A DNA stretch of 64,000 nucleotides from Halalkalibacter sp. APA_J-10(15) (GTDB lineage: Bacteria > Bacillota > Bacilli > Bacillales > Bacillaceae_D): positions 1 through 64,000 of the forward strand of contig NZ_JALKEV010000014.1 of the NCBI RefSeq assembly GCF_023017105.1, read 5' to 3'. Below are positions 17,164-24,794 of the stretch, piece after piece. Each line of letters opens with the position of its first letter. Position 1 is the first letter of the stretch. Under the pieces are notes generated by a model. It worked only from the letters and a program-made list of their open reading frames with translations, was not told where the DNA came from and did no database searches. The translations under genes and the position numbers were made by a program.

Positions 17164-17853
17164 ATGAATAAACGACCATATATGCACAATCCCAATAACA
17201 CTAAACAATCCACGCAAGATCAGTTTCCTAATCAAGATGCTAGAAACAAGAATCTACCACCACTACAAAAATTGGGTAAAAGAAAGAAAGCACCGAAAGA
17301 AACAAAATTGATGCCATCAACGAAAAAAACAGAGCTGACAGCATCATCGAGAGAAACAGAGCTGACACCATCAGCGAAATTAATGAGAAGAAATTTAGGA
17401 CTTGTGACGTTGACTTTAATGATTTTTGGAATGTTCTTCTCTTCTTCTTCTGTTTCACAGGAGAGAGCTGCTGATGAGGTAATGAATCGTACGTCCTCCA
17501 TTATTGAGTCTGGTTTTGTGCTCGAGGATACGAGCGAGCTGGCACTCAATGAACAAGACTTTGCGATTGGAGATTTTGATGGAGGTACGGCACGTATGCT
17601 TATTTGGGATTTTACAGGAGATAGTGAAGACCAAATTCAAATTATAGTCGATGGTCAAATTATTAGAGAAAGTCATACTCTAACGTCTAATGTGGCAGCA
17701 TATAGTGTTCCAGTGCCAAGCGTTGTTATCATACAAGGGATCGATCAGGCTAATTATGCTGTGAAGTTTCCTGAAAGAAAGTACACCATTTTCAACGCGG
17801 TGTCTCCTGGAGGAGCTAATGCATATACATTAACACCAAGTGTATTACCTTAA
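17164..17853 (+). CDS. Single-pass membrane protein with repeat-bearing cytoplasmic tail
   Basis: A 229-aa protein of unknown family. The N-terminal 75 residues are polar and Lys/Pro/Thr-rich and carry three copies of a 9-residue unit (ETKLMPSTK, KTELTASSR, ETELTPSAK). One membrane helix follows (LGLVTLTLMIFGMFFS). The remaining 130 residues are acidic and predicted outside the cell, with alternating hydrophobic strands suggestive of a small beta domain. The ribosome binding site AGGAGG lies within the end of the previous gene. The cytoplasmic tail is a plausible contact for the AAA+ protein encoded two genes upstream. Function unknown. Confidence 0.8.
   Translation: MNKRPYMHNPNNTKQSTQDQFPNQDARNKNLPPLQKLGKRKKAPKETKLMPSTKKTELTASSRETELTPSAKLMRRNLGLVTLTLMIFGMFFSSSSVSQERAADEVMNRTSSIIESGFVLEDTSELALNEQDFAIGDFDGGTARMLIWDFTGDSEDQIQIIVDGQIIRESHTLTSNVAAYSVPVPSVVIIQGIDQANYAVKFPERKYTIFNAVSPGGANAYTLTPSVLP
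17299..17379 (+). repeat. Three tandem 27-bp coding repeats
   Basis: Three in-frame 27-bp units encode the variants ETKLMPSTK, KTELTASSR and ETELTPSAK. The second and third units share a nearly identical ACAGAGCTGACA core. They suggest recent slippage or duplication in the cytoplasmic tail. Confidence 0.75.
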
Positions 17854-17941
17854 GTAGGTAATTGGAATAAAAATATACTATTGTTTCTAACGACAAATCA
17901 TAGTATAATCATTTTCTGTTCCAAAAAAAGGGGGAGAGAAA

Positions 17942-18472
17942 ATGAAGAAATATGTAAGCTTGTTTATGATGGCTATGCTAGTTAGTATTATTGCGGCATG
18001 TGGCCAAGAAGCGAACGTAGAGGTCACCATCCCAGCAACGTTTCTAGAAAGCGAAGATTTAGAGAGTGCGATTGAAGAAGCGAAGGCTGATGGAATCGAA
18101 GAGATTGAAGAAAATGAAGATGGTTCATTAACGTACATTATGTCAAAATCGACTCATGATGAGCTGATGGAGGAGATTGAAGCATCTTTACAAGAGAGCA
18201 TCGAAGAGATGAAGACGAGTGAAGACTTTGTTTCGATCGCCGATGTTTCAGCAAACAGTTCTTTTTCTGAATTTACGGTAGTCGTTGATCAGGAAATGTT
18301 TGAAAATAGCTTTGATGGCTTCGCGATTTTAGGTCTAGCTATTGGAGGATTGTACTATCAATTATTCGATGGTGTGGACCCTGAACAATACGAAGTAACG
18401 GTGCAATTAGAAGATGAGCAATCAGGTGAGGTTTTTGATACGATTGCGTTCCCAGATGCGCTAGAAGAATAA
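17942..18472 (+). CDS. Acidic lipoprotein of unknown function
   Basis: A 176-aa lipoprotein. The signal peptide ends in IIAAC with Cys20 as the lipidation site. The mature part begins with a short strand-rich segment (ANVEVTIPATFLE), then a Glu-rich helical region, then FSEFTVVVDQEMFENSF and a hydrophobic FAILGLAIGGLYYQLF stretch. It resembles small Bacillus lipoproteins annotated as hypothetical; no enzyme motif is seen. AAGGGGGAG precedes the ATG. It lies 88 bp after the AAA operon in the same direction and is closed by its own terminator, so it may be co-transcribed. Confidence 0.8.
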   Translation: MKKYVSLFMMAMLVSIIAACGQEANVEVTIPATFLESEDLESAIEEAKADGIEEIEENEDGSLTYIMSKSTHDELMEEIEASLQESIEEMKTSEDFVSIADVSANSSFSEFTVVVDQEMFENSFDGFAILGLAIGGLYYQLFDGVDPEQYEVTVQLEDEQSGEVFDTIAFPDALEE

Positions 18473-18480
18473 GTTGAGTG

Positions 18481-18509
18481 AAAGCATTCCGTTGTGGGGT
18501 GCTTTTTTT
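18481..18509 (+). terminator. Intrinsic terminator after lipoprotein gene
   Basis: AAAGCATTCC (18481-18490) pairs, with G-T pairs, with GGGGTGCTTT, followed by a T7 run. It ends the AAA/lipoprotein transcription unit. Confidence 0.75.
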
Positions 18510-18555
18510 GTTTGATGGAGAATTGTTGAAAGAATAGTAAATAAGGGCTATAGAA

Positions 18556-19026
18556 TTAATAATGATGTTTTATCGCTCCATATGATTGGACCCACTTCAT
18601 ACGTTTTCTAACAAATGATTCAGGAAGCTGAAATATTTCGGCTAGCTCTGAAATCGATTCAACAGAGGGAAGATATTGATTTAGAATAAAGCGGGGCATG
18701 GAGGCATAGAGGGCAAATGTGTGAGCTTGTCTTTCTTGATATTGAACAAAATGAGGATGGGTGAAGCGCTGGTCATTGCTATGCTCAAAGAAATGGGCCA
18801 TTTCGTGAAAAAAATCATACCTAATCCATTCAATGGGTTGGTTTCGGTTCAGATAAATAAAGGCACATTGATCATCATAAATGCACCTGCTGCGATAGTT
18901 GTAATAGGTGACGTTAAAGTTTAAAGAGGCGCTTAAGTTAGATATTGTTAGATCAGAAGCTGTTCGTATATTATGAATTTCGTATAATTTCATAATTCGA
19001 TCTTCTCGAAACGTCGTACCCGGCAC
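18556..19026 (-). CDS. ImmA/IrrE-family metallopeptidase
   Basis: A 156-aa protein with the zinc motif HEMAH inside YDFFHEMAHFFEHS, preceded by the usual IYLNRNQP strand, and a downstream ERQAHTFALYASMP helix supplying the third ligand region. In integrative elements such as ICEBs1, ImmA cleaves the neighbouring XRE repressor. Here the XRE gene lies directly upstream on the same strand, 38 bp away, matching the ImmR-ImmA order. GTG 19026 was chosen because GGAGG lies 8 nt upstream; a GTG nine bases earlier has no room for it. It probably derepresses genes controlled through the operators at 19438-19516. Confidence 0.85.
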   Translation of the reverse strand: MPGTTFREDRIMKLYEIHNIRTASDLTISNLSASLNFNVTYYNYRSRCIYDDQCAFIYLNRNQPIEWIRYDFFHEMAHFFEHSNDQRFTHPHFVQYQERQAHTFALYASMPRFILNQYLPSVESISELAEIFQLPESFVRKRMKWVQSYGAIKHHY

Positions 19027-19064
19027 ATGTATCACCTCCTAATCTGTTCGAGATAAATATAAAC

Positions 19065-19397
19065 CTATTGATTCTTTTCTCTGTTTTCTTGAGCGAATTT
19101 CTTCCGCCAGCTTCGAAACTCTTCAAGCTGTCTTTCTAGAAATTCCTCTTCTTCCTTTGTAAGAGGATCCGACCCATGAGAGAAAGCTACATGAATGGGT
19201 TTTTCGTCATCGGTACGACCTAAAAGATAGTCAGTACTTACATGATAATAGTCAGCTAGCTTTTTCAATGTTTCATTATCAGGCTCTGTCCGTCCTATTT
19301 CATAATGACCATATGTAGCTCTTGAAACACCAATTTCCTTAGCGACATCCTCTTGTCGCATCGTTCCACGTAACATTTTTAATTTTTTCGATAACAT
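19065..19397 (-). CDS. XRE-family repressor (ImmR-like)
   Basis: A 110-aa repressor. The N-terminal HTH is clear: [53 protein letters not shown], the classical Cro/C1 fold. The C-terminal tail is acidic and helical ([19 protein letters not shown]), as expected for a dimerisation region or ImmA target. ATG 19397 has GGAGG eight bases upstream, whereas an upstream in-frame ATG lacks one. It faces a second XRE gene across 165 bp containing repeated GATAC-N5-GTATC operators, and is paired with the ImmA-like protease. Confidence 0.88.
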   Translation of the reverse strand: MLSKKLKMLRGTMRQEDVAKEIGVSRATYGHYEIGRTEPDNETLKKLADYYHVSTDYLLGRTDDEKPIHVAFSHGSDPLTKEEEEFLERQLEEFRSWRKKFAQENREKNQ

Positions 19398-19437
19398 GAC
19401 CAATTCCTCCAAGTCATACATGGTTAACTTCCCTCAT

Positions 19438-19460
19438 TATAGATACAAATTGTATCTATA
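19438..19460. promoter_or_regulatory. Palindromic operator 1 (GATAC-N5-GTATC)
   Basis: Two perfect 11-bp arms, TATAGATACAA (19438-19448) and TTGTATCTATA (19450-19460), around one A. The core GATAC-N5-GTATC is at 19442-19456. It directly abuts a leftward TATAAT (complement at 19436-19441), so it likely lies in the promoter of the ImmR-like repressor. Confidence 0.8.
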
Positions 19461-19473
19461 AACATAAAATCTT

Positions 19474-19516
19474 CAAAAAGTATCATATTTACTATTGATG
19501 ATACTTTTTGTATCAT
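19474..19516. promoter_or_regulatory. Overlapping operators 2/3
   Basis: CAAAAAGTATCAT (19474-19486) and ATGATACTTTTTG (19498-19510) are perfect 13-bp arms. The second copy of the core, GATAC-TTTTT-GTATC, occupies 19500-19514. A rightward promoter TTGATG (19496-19501), 16 bp, TATAGT (19518-19523) encloses that core, so repressor binding would block it. Confidence 0.8.
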
Positions 19517-19562
19517 GTATAGTTAAAGTAGTTTCAAAAAAGTGTAAAAAGGGGTGAAGTGA

Positions 19563-19793
19563 ATGAAACGGATAGATTTAATAAATGAAAGAAGAAAGCG
19601 ACAATTAACAAGAGATGAAGTTGGAAAGGCTTTGGGGATTTCAACCATTTATGTCCGGAAAATTGAGAATGGTGAAAGAAATCCTGGGCGCGAAACGATG
19701 GTGAAATTTGCTGAATTTTACGAAGTAAGCGAAAGACGCTTATTCCCTGATCTCTATGATGTAACGATTGAGAATAACACCGAAATTAACTAA
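19563..19793 (+). CDS. Small XRE-family regulator (Cro/Xis-like position)
   Basis: A 76-aa single-domain HTH protein: RRKRQLTRDEVGKALGISTIYVRKIENGERNPGRETMVKFAEFYEVSERRLFP is a full XRE domain with nothing appended. AAGGGGTG precedes the ATG. It is transcribed divergently from the ImmR-like repressor under a promoter containing its operators, which is the place of cro-like or activator genes in phage and ICE switches. Its own target is unknown. Confidence 0.82.
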   Translation: MKRIDLINERRKRQLTRDEVGKALGISTIYVRKIENGERNPGRETMVKFAEFYEVSERRLFPDLYDVTIENNTEIN

Positions 19794-19940
19794 CTTTCAC
19801 ATTTTTACTCTCCTCTAAAAATAATCATTCCCTTTTTGAATCTGATGTAAATGGTAGGTTGCCCTTTTTGTGTTCATTTAAACAAGTAGTTCGATTAAAA
19901 TTTTGAAATTAGAAGCTGTTTGTATAGGAAGGAGTTTAAA

Positions 19941-20297
19941 ATGAAAGCATTGCCACTGCAATCATATAATCAATCTGAAATCGCTCTTATTCAAGATGCA
20001 CTTAGGGTCTATATGGGAAGTGTCCCAATGACAGCTGCTAGAATCATTCTTACAGATTACATAAAGGTCATGAAAAATGGCAATAAAGTACAATTAGATG
20101 GTATGGGAATGGAGCATATTTACTACGCTTTACTAGTTAAATCGAATGAAATGGCACGTGAATCTGAAAGTAGTCACATAGAAGTAAAAGCAGTTACAAA
20201 AATGGCACAAGAAATTAGAAAGAAAAGGATTCACTTTCAGCAGACATTTTACAAAACGTATATGTTAAATGAAGACTATCGCTCCAATTCTGTATGA
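19941..20297 (+). CDS. Hypothetical protein downstream of XRE regulator
   Basis: A 118-aa mostly helical, basic protein with no recognised domain. It has GGAAGGAG seven bases before ATG 19941, which was preferred over an upstream GTA/ATG extension lacking a ribosome binding site. It may form one transcript with the preceding small XRE gene (147-bp gap) and is closed by a strong terminator. Sequence such as LDGMGMEHIYYALLVKSNEMARESES suggests a packed helical bundle. A phage- or ICE-derived accessory function is possible. Confidence 0.65.
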   Translation: MKALPLQSYNQSEIALIQDALRVYMGSVPMTAARIILTDYIKVMKNGNKVQLDGMGMEHIYYALLVKSNEMARESESSHIEVKAVTKMAQEIRKKRIHFQQTFYKTYMLNEDYRSNSV

Positions 20298-20330
20298 TGA
20301 ATGTTTAAAATTAGCAATTCAATCGTGATA

Positions 20331-20372
20331 AAAAAAGAGGAGTGTAGCATATGTGAGCGACTCCTCTTTTTT
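20331..20372. terminator. Bidirectional terminator
   Basis: AAAAAAGAGGAGT (20331-20343) pairs perfectly with ACTCCTCTTTTTT (20360-20372). It separates two convergent genes and serves both. Confidence 0.88.
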
Positions 20373-20401
20373 AACCTTTTAATGTTCGCTCATTTGACCG
20401 T

Positions 20402-21307
20402 TTAAGAGTGGTTTTCTTCTGCTTCTAGAGCTACTGCTTTCGTCTCATGTACGGTACCTCGAGGGTGTTCTGGTGGGGCATATATTGAATAGAGTTTAAG
20501 AGGCTTTCTTCCAGTGTTTGTTACGTTATGCCATGTACCAGCAGGGATAAAAATCGCATCGTCATCTTTCACATTGCGTTCAAAGTCTAGCTGTTGACGT
20601 CTTCTACCCATTTGTACTCGTCCTCGGCCATCTTCAATTCTAAGAAATTGATCATGATCGTGATGAATTTCAAGACCGATATCGTCACCTGGTTGAATGC
20701 TCATTAACGTAAGCTGCAAGTACTCACCTGTCCAAAGAGCCGTGCGGAAATAGTTGTTTCGCTTTGTTGCTTTTTCAATATCAATGACGAAAGGTTCAGA
20801 TCCATAATCCGTTCTGCGTACATAGGTAGACGGCTCGATATTTCGAAAATAAGTCGCTACTTCTTCATTTCTCTTAGAGATAGATAACAAGGTTTGTTTT
20901 AGATCATTATTTGTTAGGGTGGATGCGTTTCTTTCATATTGCTCACCGTTTGCTTTCTCTTTATTGTATGCAGTTAACAAGCCTTCTTCGTATCGTTCAA
21001 AGGATACATTCTCCACTGTATACTCAGGCTTCTTTCCAGTATGGCTCATATAATGGTTCGTTAATTGATTGACGTGATATTGTTTATTTTCTACTACTTC
21101 TAACAATGAACGTCTTTCTTCAGAGTGGATGGTGGCATCAGCTAACTGTTTATATAAATTCATCATTGAAGCTTCTTGCTGTATACTAGCTAATAGAATG
21201 TTTGTTTCATCATTATTGACATTGCGACGTAATGATGAATCCATTTGATGAACAGGTGTGAAATAGGGATAAGGGTACCGACTAGAGTCATAGTACATGT
21301 TCTTCAT
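20402..21307 (-). CDS. Ferritin-like/cupin two-domain protein
   Basis: A 301-aa protein with an unusual combination. Residues about 35-165 are a helical bundle with Glu- and His-bearing helices (LLASIQQEASMMNLYKQL, LEVVENKQYHVNQLTNHYM), as in ferritin-like or rubrerythrin-like spore-associated proteins. Residues about 185-285 are a cupin barrel with metal motif IHHDHDQFLRIEDG and second motif PAGTWHNVTN. Each half alone is common; the fusion is rarer. The polar Tyr/Pro-rich N-terminus (SSRYPYPYFTPVHQ) recalls coat proteins. A role in metal or redox protection, possibly in spores, is inference. Confidence 0.75.
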   Translation of the reverse strand: MKNMYYDSSRYPYPYFTPVHQMDSSLRRNVNNDETNILLASIQQEASMMNLYKQLADATIHSEERRSLLEVVENKQYHVNQLTNHYMSHTGKKPEYTVENVSFERYEEGLLTAYNKEKANGEQYERNASTLTNNDLKQTLLSISKRNEEVATYFRNIEPSTYVRRTDYGSEPFVIDIEKATKRNNYFRTALWTGEYLQLTLMSIQPGDDIGLEIHHDHDQFLRIEDGRGRVQMGRRRQQLDFERNVKDDDAIFIPAGTWHNVTNTGRKPLKLYSIYAPPEHPRGTVHETKAVALEAEENHS

Positions 21308-21415
21308 TCCTTTCAGAGGGTAATCACAGTTATCATATGCCTATAGGCAGAGAAGGTACGTAATGATGTCGTTTTTAAAAAATTTGTGCAACCTTTAACT
21401 TAAAGAAAGGTATGT

Positions 21416-21435
21416 TATCCCTTCTAGAAGGGATA
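21416..21435. promoter_or_regulatory. Perfect 20-bp palindrome before esterase gene
   Basis: TATCCCTTCT followed directly by its complement AGAAGGGATA. It lies 25 bp before the chosen start codon of the hydrolase, suitable for an operator or an mRNA hairpin upstream of the ribosome binding site. Confidence 0.5.
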
Positions 21436-21459
21436 AAGGCTATAGAAGCAGGTGAGGAT

Positions 21460-22449
21460 ATGTCGATTCGATTAGACAATTTTATGGATTTATACTATCA
21501 ACAAGAAGTAAACGTGATGAAACGAGATCAAATGGAATTAAGGAAAAAGCTTCAACAGCTTCTTGGAACATTTTCATTTCCACAAACGGATAAAAAGCAA
21601 AGTAGAATAGAAGTAAAGGAATTTGCTTCATATAAACGTGAGCGATATCTTATACCGTCATTGAGGGGGTTGATGATTCCAACATACGTCCTAACACCAA
21701 AATCTAATAATAAAGCGTTTGAAACGGTCATTGCTTTGCACGGTCATGGATATGGCAGTAAAGAAATCGTCGGGTTACGTGAGGATGGAACTGAGAATAC
21801 TGGTGAACCTGGTATTCATCAGCATTTTGCTGTCGAATTAGTGAAAAGAGGGATGAAGGTTTTTGCTCCTGAAGTCATTGGCTTTGGTGAACGCCGTCAT
21901 TCTAAGGATCTAGCAAATAATATGGCAAATTCCTGTTATTCATTGGCAACGTTGCTGTTAATGAGTGGGAAAACGCTTGCTGGACTTCGAGTAGCAGAAA
22001 CGAGGCATCTACTGGATCAACTAAAAGAATTTTCAGATGTGGATTGTGACAGGATTGGATTGATGGGGTTTTCTGGTGGAGCTCTTGTGGCAGCTTATGC
22101 ATCCGCTCTTGATCGAAGAGTGAAAGCAACCGTATTAACAGGGTTTACAAATACGTTTAAAGGGAGTATCTTACATACAAATCATTGTATTGATAATTAT
22201 GTGCCAGGAATACTTAGGTATGGGGAATTGCCAGATTATATAAGCTTAATTTGCCCTCGGGCTTTATTTGTGGAAAGCGGATTGAGAGACCCGATCTTTC
22301 CTTTTGAAACGACAAAGAAGGCAATTGAAGAACTTAAAGAAATATATGATCGGCTTGATTTAAAAGAGCAGTTTATGTTTGACTTATTTGATGGGGGACA
22401 TGAAGTGAGTGGAAGAAGTGCGTATGATTGGCTTACTTCTAATCTTTGA
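21460..22449 (+). CDS. Alpha/beta hydrolase (acetyl-xylan-esterase/DLH-like)
   Basis: A 329-aa cytoplasmic hydrolase. Visible motifs are ALHGHGYG (oxyanion region), the nucleophile elbow GFSGGALVA with catalytic Ser, an acid-bearing FVESGLRDPIFP, and a C-terminal GGHEVSG with catalytic His. The family includes acetyl-xylan esterases and plant-polysaccharide or cephalosporin deacetylases. ATG 21460 follows AGGTGAGG at a good distance; an in-frame ATG at 21412 has almost no spacing to its AAAGG. It stands alone between the cupin gene and a dead lipoprotein gene. The substrate is unknown. Confidence 0.82.
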   Translation: MSIRLDNFMDLYYQQEVNVMKRDQMELRKKLQQLLGTFSFPQTDKKQSRIEVKEFASYKRERYLIPSLRGLMIPTYVLTPKSNNKAFETVIALHGHGYGSKEIVGLREDGTENTGEPGIHQHFAVELVKRGMKVFAPEVIGFGERRHSKDLANNMANSCYSLATLLLMSGKTLAGLRVAETRHLLDQLKEFSDVDCDRIGLMGFSGGALVAAYASALDRRVKATVLTGFTNTFKGSILHTNHCIDNYVPGILRYGELPDYISLICPRALFVESGLRDPIFPFETTKKAIEELKEIYDRLDLKEQFMFDLFDGGHEVSGRSAYDWLTSNL

Positions 22450-22679
22450 GGAGGGCAGAAATAGAAGAAAAGAGGAATAAACGAAACATGTAATTGATAG
22501 AAAATAAATAAACATTTGCTACATCGTTGATTGTACGCCTGTATAGAAGTTAAATTTAAACTTAATTTTTTCTGATAAAGAGATATAGCTCGGAAGAGCC
22601 GCATGGGCACAGAAAGACCACTAAAAATGAAAATTACACTTTTTCATTGGTCTCAGTAACAAAATGGAAGCTAGTTAAG

Positions 22680-23202
22680 ATGAAAGAAGCTATCATTTTA
22701 TTGTTCCTATGTTCTGTATTAGTAGGCTGTAATTACTATGAAAGTAATGAAGATGCATTGGAGAGATATTATTATGACAAAACAAGCATGGATGTTTCAC
22801 TTAAATTAGTTGATGAAGTGAACTCTGCAATGGTTTACTGGTAAAAGTCCGATCACGATGTTCAGTATATAGTGGCTCTTTATGAAGAAAATGAAGGAAC
22901 CTATCATTATAAGGAACACCAAGTGCTAGTATGAGAACATCAATGGCTTACTTTTTAGATGTTGTGAAGTTAGGTGTCCAAGTATTTTTATGGAGTGCTG
23001 TTTCATATAATAAACAGACAGTAGGCTATTTAGTTTTAGAGTATAGAAAGGGAGAAAATGAACGATTGAAAGTTCAAAATCAAAGTGTTTTAGTAGACAC
23101 TAAAAAATATGATGACGTGAACTAGAAAATGAGCTTTTTGAACAGGTGAAGAGTGTCTATGCTATGGATGATTTTCGACAAACTGAAACAGCAAAAAAAT
23201 AG
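22680..23202 (+). pseudogene. Degenerate lipoprotein gene
   Basis: The frame opens with MKEAIILLFLCSVLVGC, a lipoprotein signal with a good lipobox, then hits TAA at 22842-22844. It continues in the same frame to TGA at 22932-22934, shifts to another frame (VKLGVQVFLWSAVSYNKQTV) until TAG at 23123-23125, and shifts again to end with ELFEQVKSVYAMDDFRQTE at 23200-23202. One nonsense codon and two frameshifts thus interrupt an original lipoprotein of about 165-175 aa. The family is not recognised. The gene is clearly inactive unless the sequence has several errors. Confidence 0.8.
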
Positions 23203-23244
23203 CTATGTTGTATTGCAATATAGTTGGATTTTTGATATGCTACT

Positions 23245-23316
23245 TTGTATAACAAGAGAGTCAATTGGTTTCAAATGAAGCCAATTATTCTTTTAAGCGT
23301 CTATATTGTATAACAA
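23245..23316. promoter_or_regulatory. Twin TTGTATAACAA sites, candidate PadR operator
   Basis: The 11-bp near-palindrome TTGTATAACAA occurs at 23245-23255 and again at 23306-23316, immediately upstream of a PadR-family gene. Two exact copies 61 bp apart are unlikely by chance. Between them is a hairpin AATTGGTTTC/GAAGCCAATT (23263-23286), possibly the terminator of the dead lipoprotein gene. Confidence 0.55.
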
Positions 23317-23331
23317 GGTAGGTGAGGAAAG

Positions 23332-23661
23332 GTGTCGTCCATTCGTAGCCAATTGTTAAAAGGGATATTGGAGGGATGTATTTTAGCCGTTATTTCACAA
23401 CAAAAGGTGTACGGTTATGAATTATCAATGAAACTACAGGATTACGGACTTGAAGTGAGTGAGGGCTCTATTTACCCTATTCTTCTACGTCTGCAGAAGG
23501 AAAAGCTCATTACTGGAGAAATGAGAAAATCTCCGAGTGGACCAAATCGTAAGTATTACTTTTTAACAACAGAGGGGCAAGAGGCATTGAAGGATTTTCG
23601 AGTGAACTGGGAAGCAATTAAGAAACCAGTTGATCTTCTAATGAATAAGGAGGACTCATAA
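23332..23661 (+). CDS. PadR-family transcriptional regulator
   Basis: A 109-aa winged-helix protein. The PadR signature is complete: LKGILEGCILAVISQQKVYGYELSMKL, then SEGSIYPILLRLQKEKLI, then GPNRKYYFLTTEGQEAL. It starts at GTG 23332 after AGGTGAGG. The stop overlaps the next start by one base (TAATG), so it is translationally coupled to a HAAS-domain membrane protein. That pair is a common, poorly characterised signalling unit in Bacillales. Likely autorepressor at the TTGTATAACAA repeats. Confidence 0.9.
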   Translation: MSSIRSQLLKGILEGCILAVISQQKVYGYELSMKLQDYGLEVSEGSIYPILLRLQKEKLITGEMRKSPSGPNRKYYFLTTEGQEALKDFRVNWEAIKKPVDLLMNKEDS

Positions 23662-24335
23662 TGAATGCAAAAGATTTAGTGAAGCAAAATAATGAGAAAC
23701 GCAAGGAATTAACGGAAGAAAATCGTAACTATTATGAAGATATGCTGATCTATATACGTTTATCGTATAATAAATCAGAGGAAGAAACGGAAGTCATATT
23801 AACTGAATTATTGGATCATCTTCTTGAGGCACAAAATGAAGGCAGGACGGCAGAAGACGTTTTTGGTCATAATCCAAAGGAATATACGAATGAAATTATT
23901 GGTGAACTGCCAAAAATGGTCACAAGAGAACGAATCCTTTTTGGGGTGATGGCACTTTTTTACTTTTTATCAGCGAGCATACTATTTTCTGGAATCTATC
24001 AGCTGATCGGGCATTTCTTTTTAAATATAGACGGACTTACGAAAGACTATTACATCGGCACTGTACTAGTGAAAACAATGATCTCTATTCCAATTGCATT
24101 TGTATTATTATTCGGAATTGTACAATATATTCGCTGGGCATGCTTTAAAAAAATTAACAAAGTTAAAGAATTTGTGATGACTTGGTTAGGTGGTGTTCTT
24201 TCATTCGGTATTTTTGTCCTAGCTTTTATCTTTGTTCCTAATTTTGGCCCAGTCGTGTCAATTCCAGTATATGTAGTGTTCGTACTAGGAGCTGTGCTGT
24301 ATGTAGTCGCTGATCGAATTAGAAAAGCAATCTAA
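23661..24335 (+). CDS. HAAS/DUF1129-type membrane protein
   Basis: A 224-aa protein. The N-terminal 90 residues are cytoplasmic and helical (YYEDMLIYIRLSYNKSEEETEVILTELLDHLLEAQNEGR), the usual HAAS domain that accompanies PadR regulators. Four membrane helices follow, near residues 93-115, 130-158, 170-190 and 198-217. In related pairs the membrane protein is thought to be controlled by, or to modulate, the PadR partner. No enzymatic motif is seen. Confidence 0.82.
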   Translation: MNAKDLVKQNNEKRKELTEENRNYYEDMLIYIRLSYNKSEEETEVILTELLDHLLEAQNEGRTAEDVFGHNPKEYTNEIIGELPKMVTRERILFGVMALFYFLSASILFSGIYQLIGHFFLNIDGLTKDYYIGTVLVKTMISIPIAFVLLFGIVQYIRWACFKKINKVKEFVMTWLGGVLSFGIFVLAFIFVPNFGPVVSIPVYVVFVLGAVLYVVADRIRKAI

Positions 24336-24794
24336 CATAGGGAATGAATGAGACTTTCATATACTCATATAGGTTGTTTTAACGTGTATAAAATGAAAGA
24401 GGTTGAGAAAAAATGACTATGGAAATTTGTAGTATGTAAACAGGGGGAAATTAGTTAATTTTAAAATGATTTTAATTAAATTCACTGTTAAGGGGTTACA
24501 TTAAAATAACTTATTTCCTCGGAAATTGAGGGCTCTTTTCTTTATTAATTTCAAAAAAAACATCATTCGAGGGAGTGTTATGAGAAGGGTCGGTGGAAAT
24601 GAACTCTCATTGAACGATTGTAATTTATATCGATATAACAATAGGTAGATGGGTGAGGCTGGGACATAACGAAAGTGTTTAGCTCAGAATTATAACATGC
24701 ACGAATCTAGTGAAGTATTCTAAGGGGTGGTTTATTTGTATCAAGTTCTCATTTATTAATTTTTTTGCCCCAGCCCTAAGTAGTAGATTTGAAG
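24336..24794. repeat. Non-coding region with probable dispersed repeat unit
   Basis: No gene is supported. Within it, 24657-24776 is bounded by inverted GGCTGGG (24657-24663) and CCCAGCC (within 24767-24776). The outer border GAGGCTGGGACATAA followed later by TTTTTGCCCCAGCC resembles short imperfect intergenic repeat units seen in Bacillales genomes. Comparison with the rest of the genome is needed; only one copy lies in this window. Confidence 0.45.

Noticed and set aside
18556-20297. Active prophage or ICE
   Set aside because: Only the repressor/protease/regulator module is present; no integrase, relaxase, replication or structural genes are in the window.
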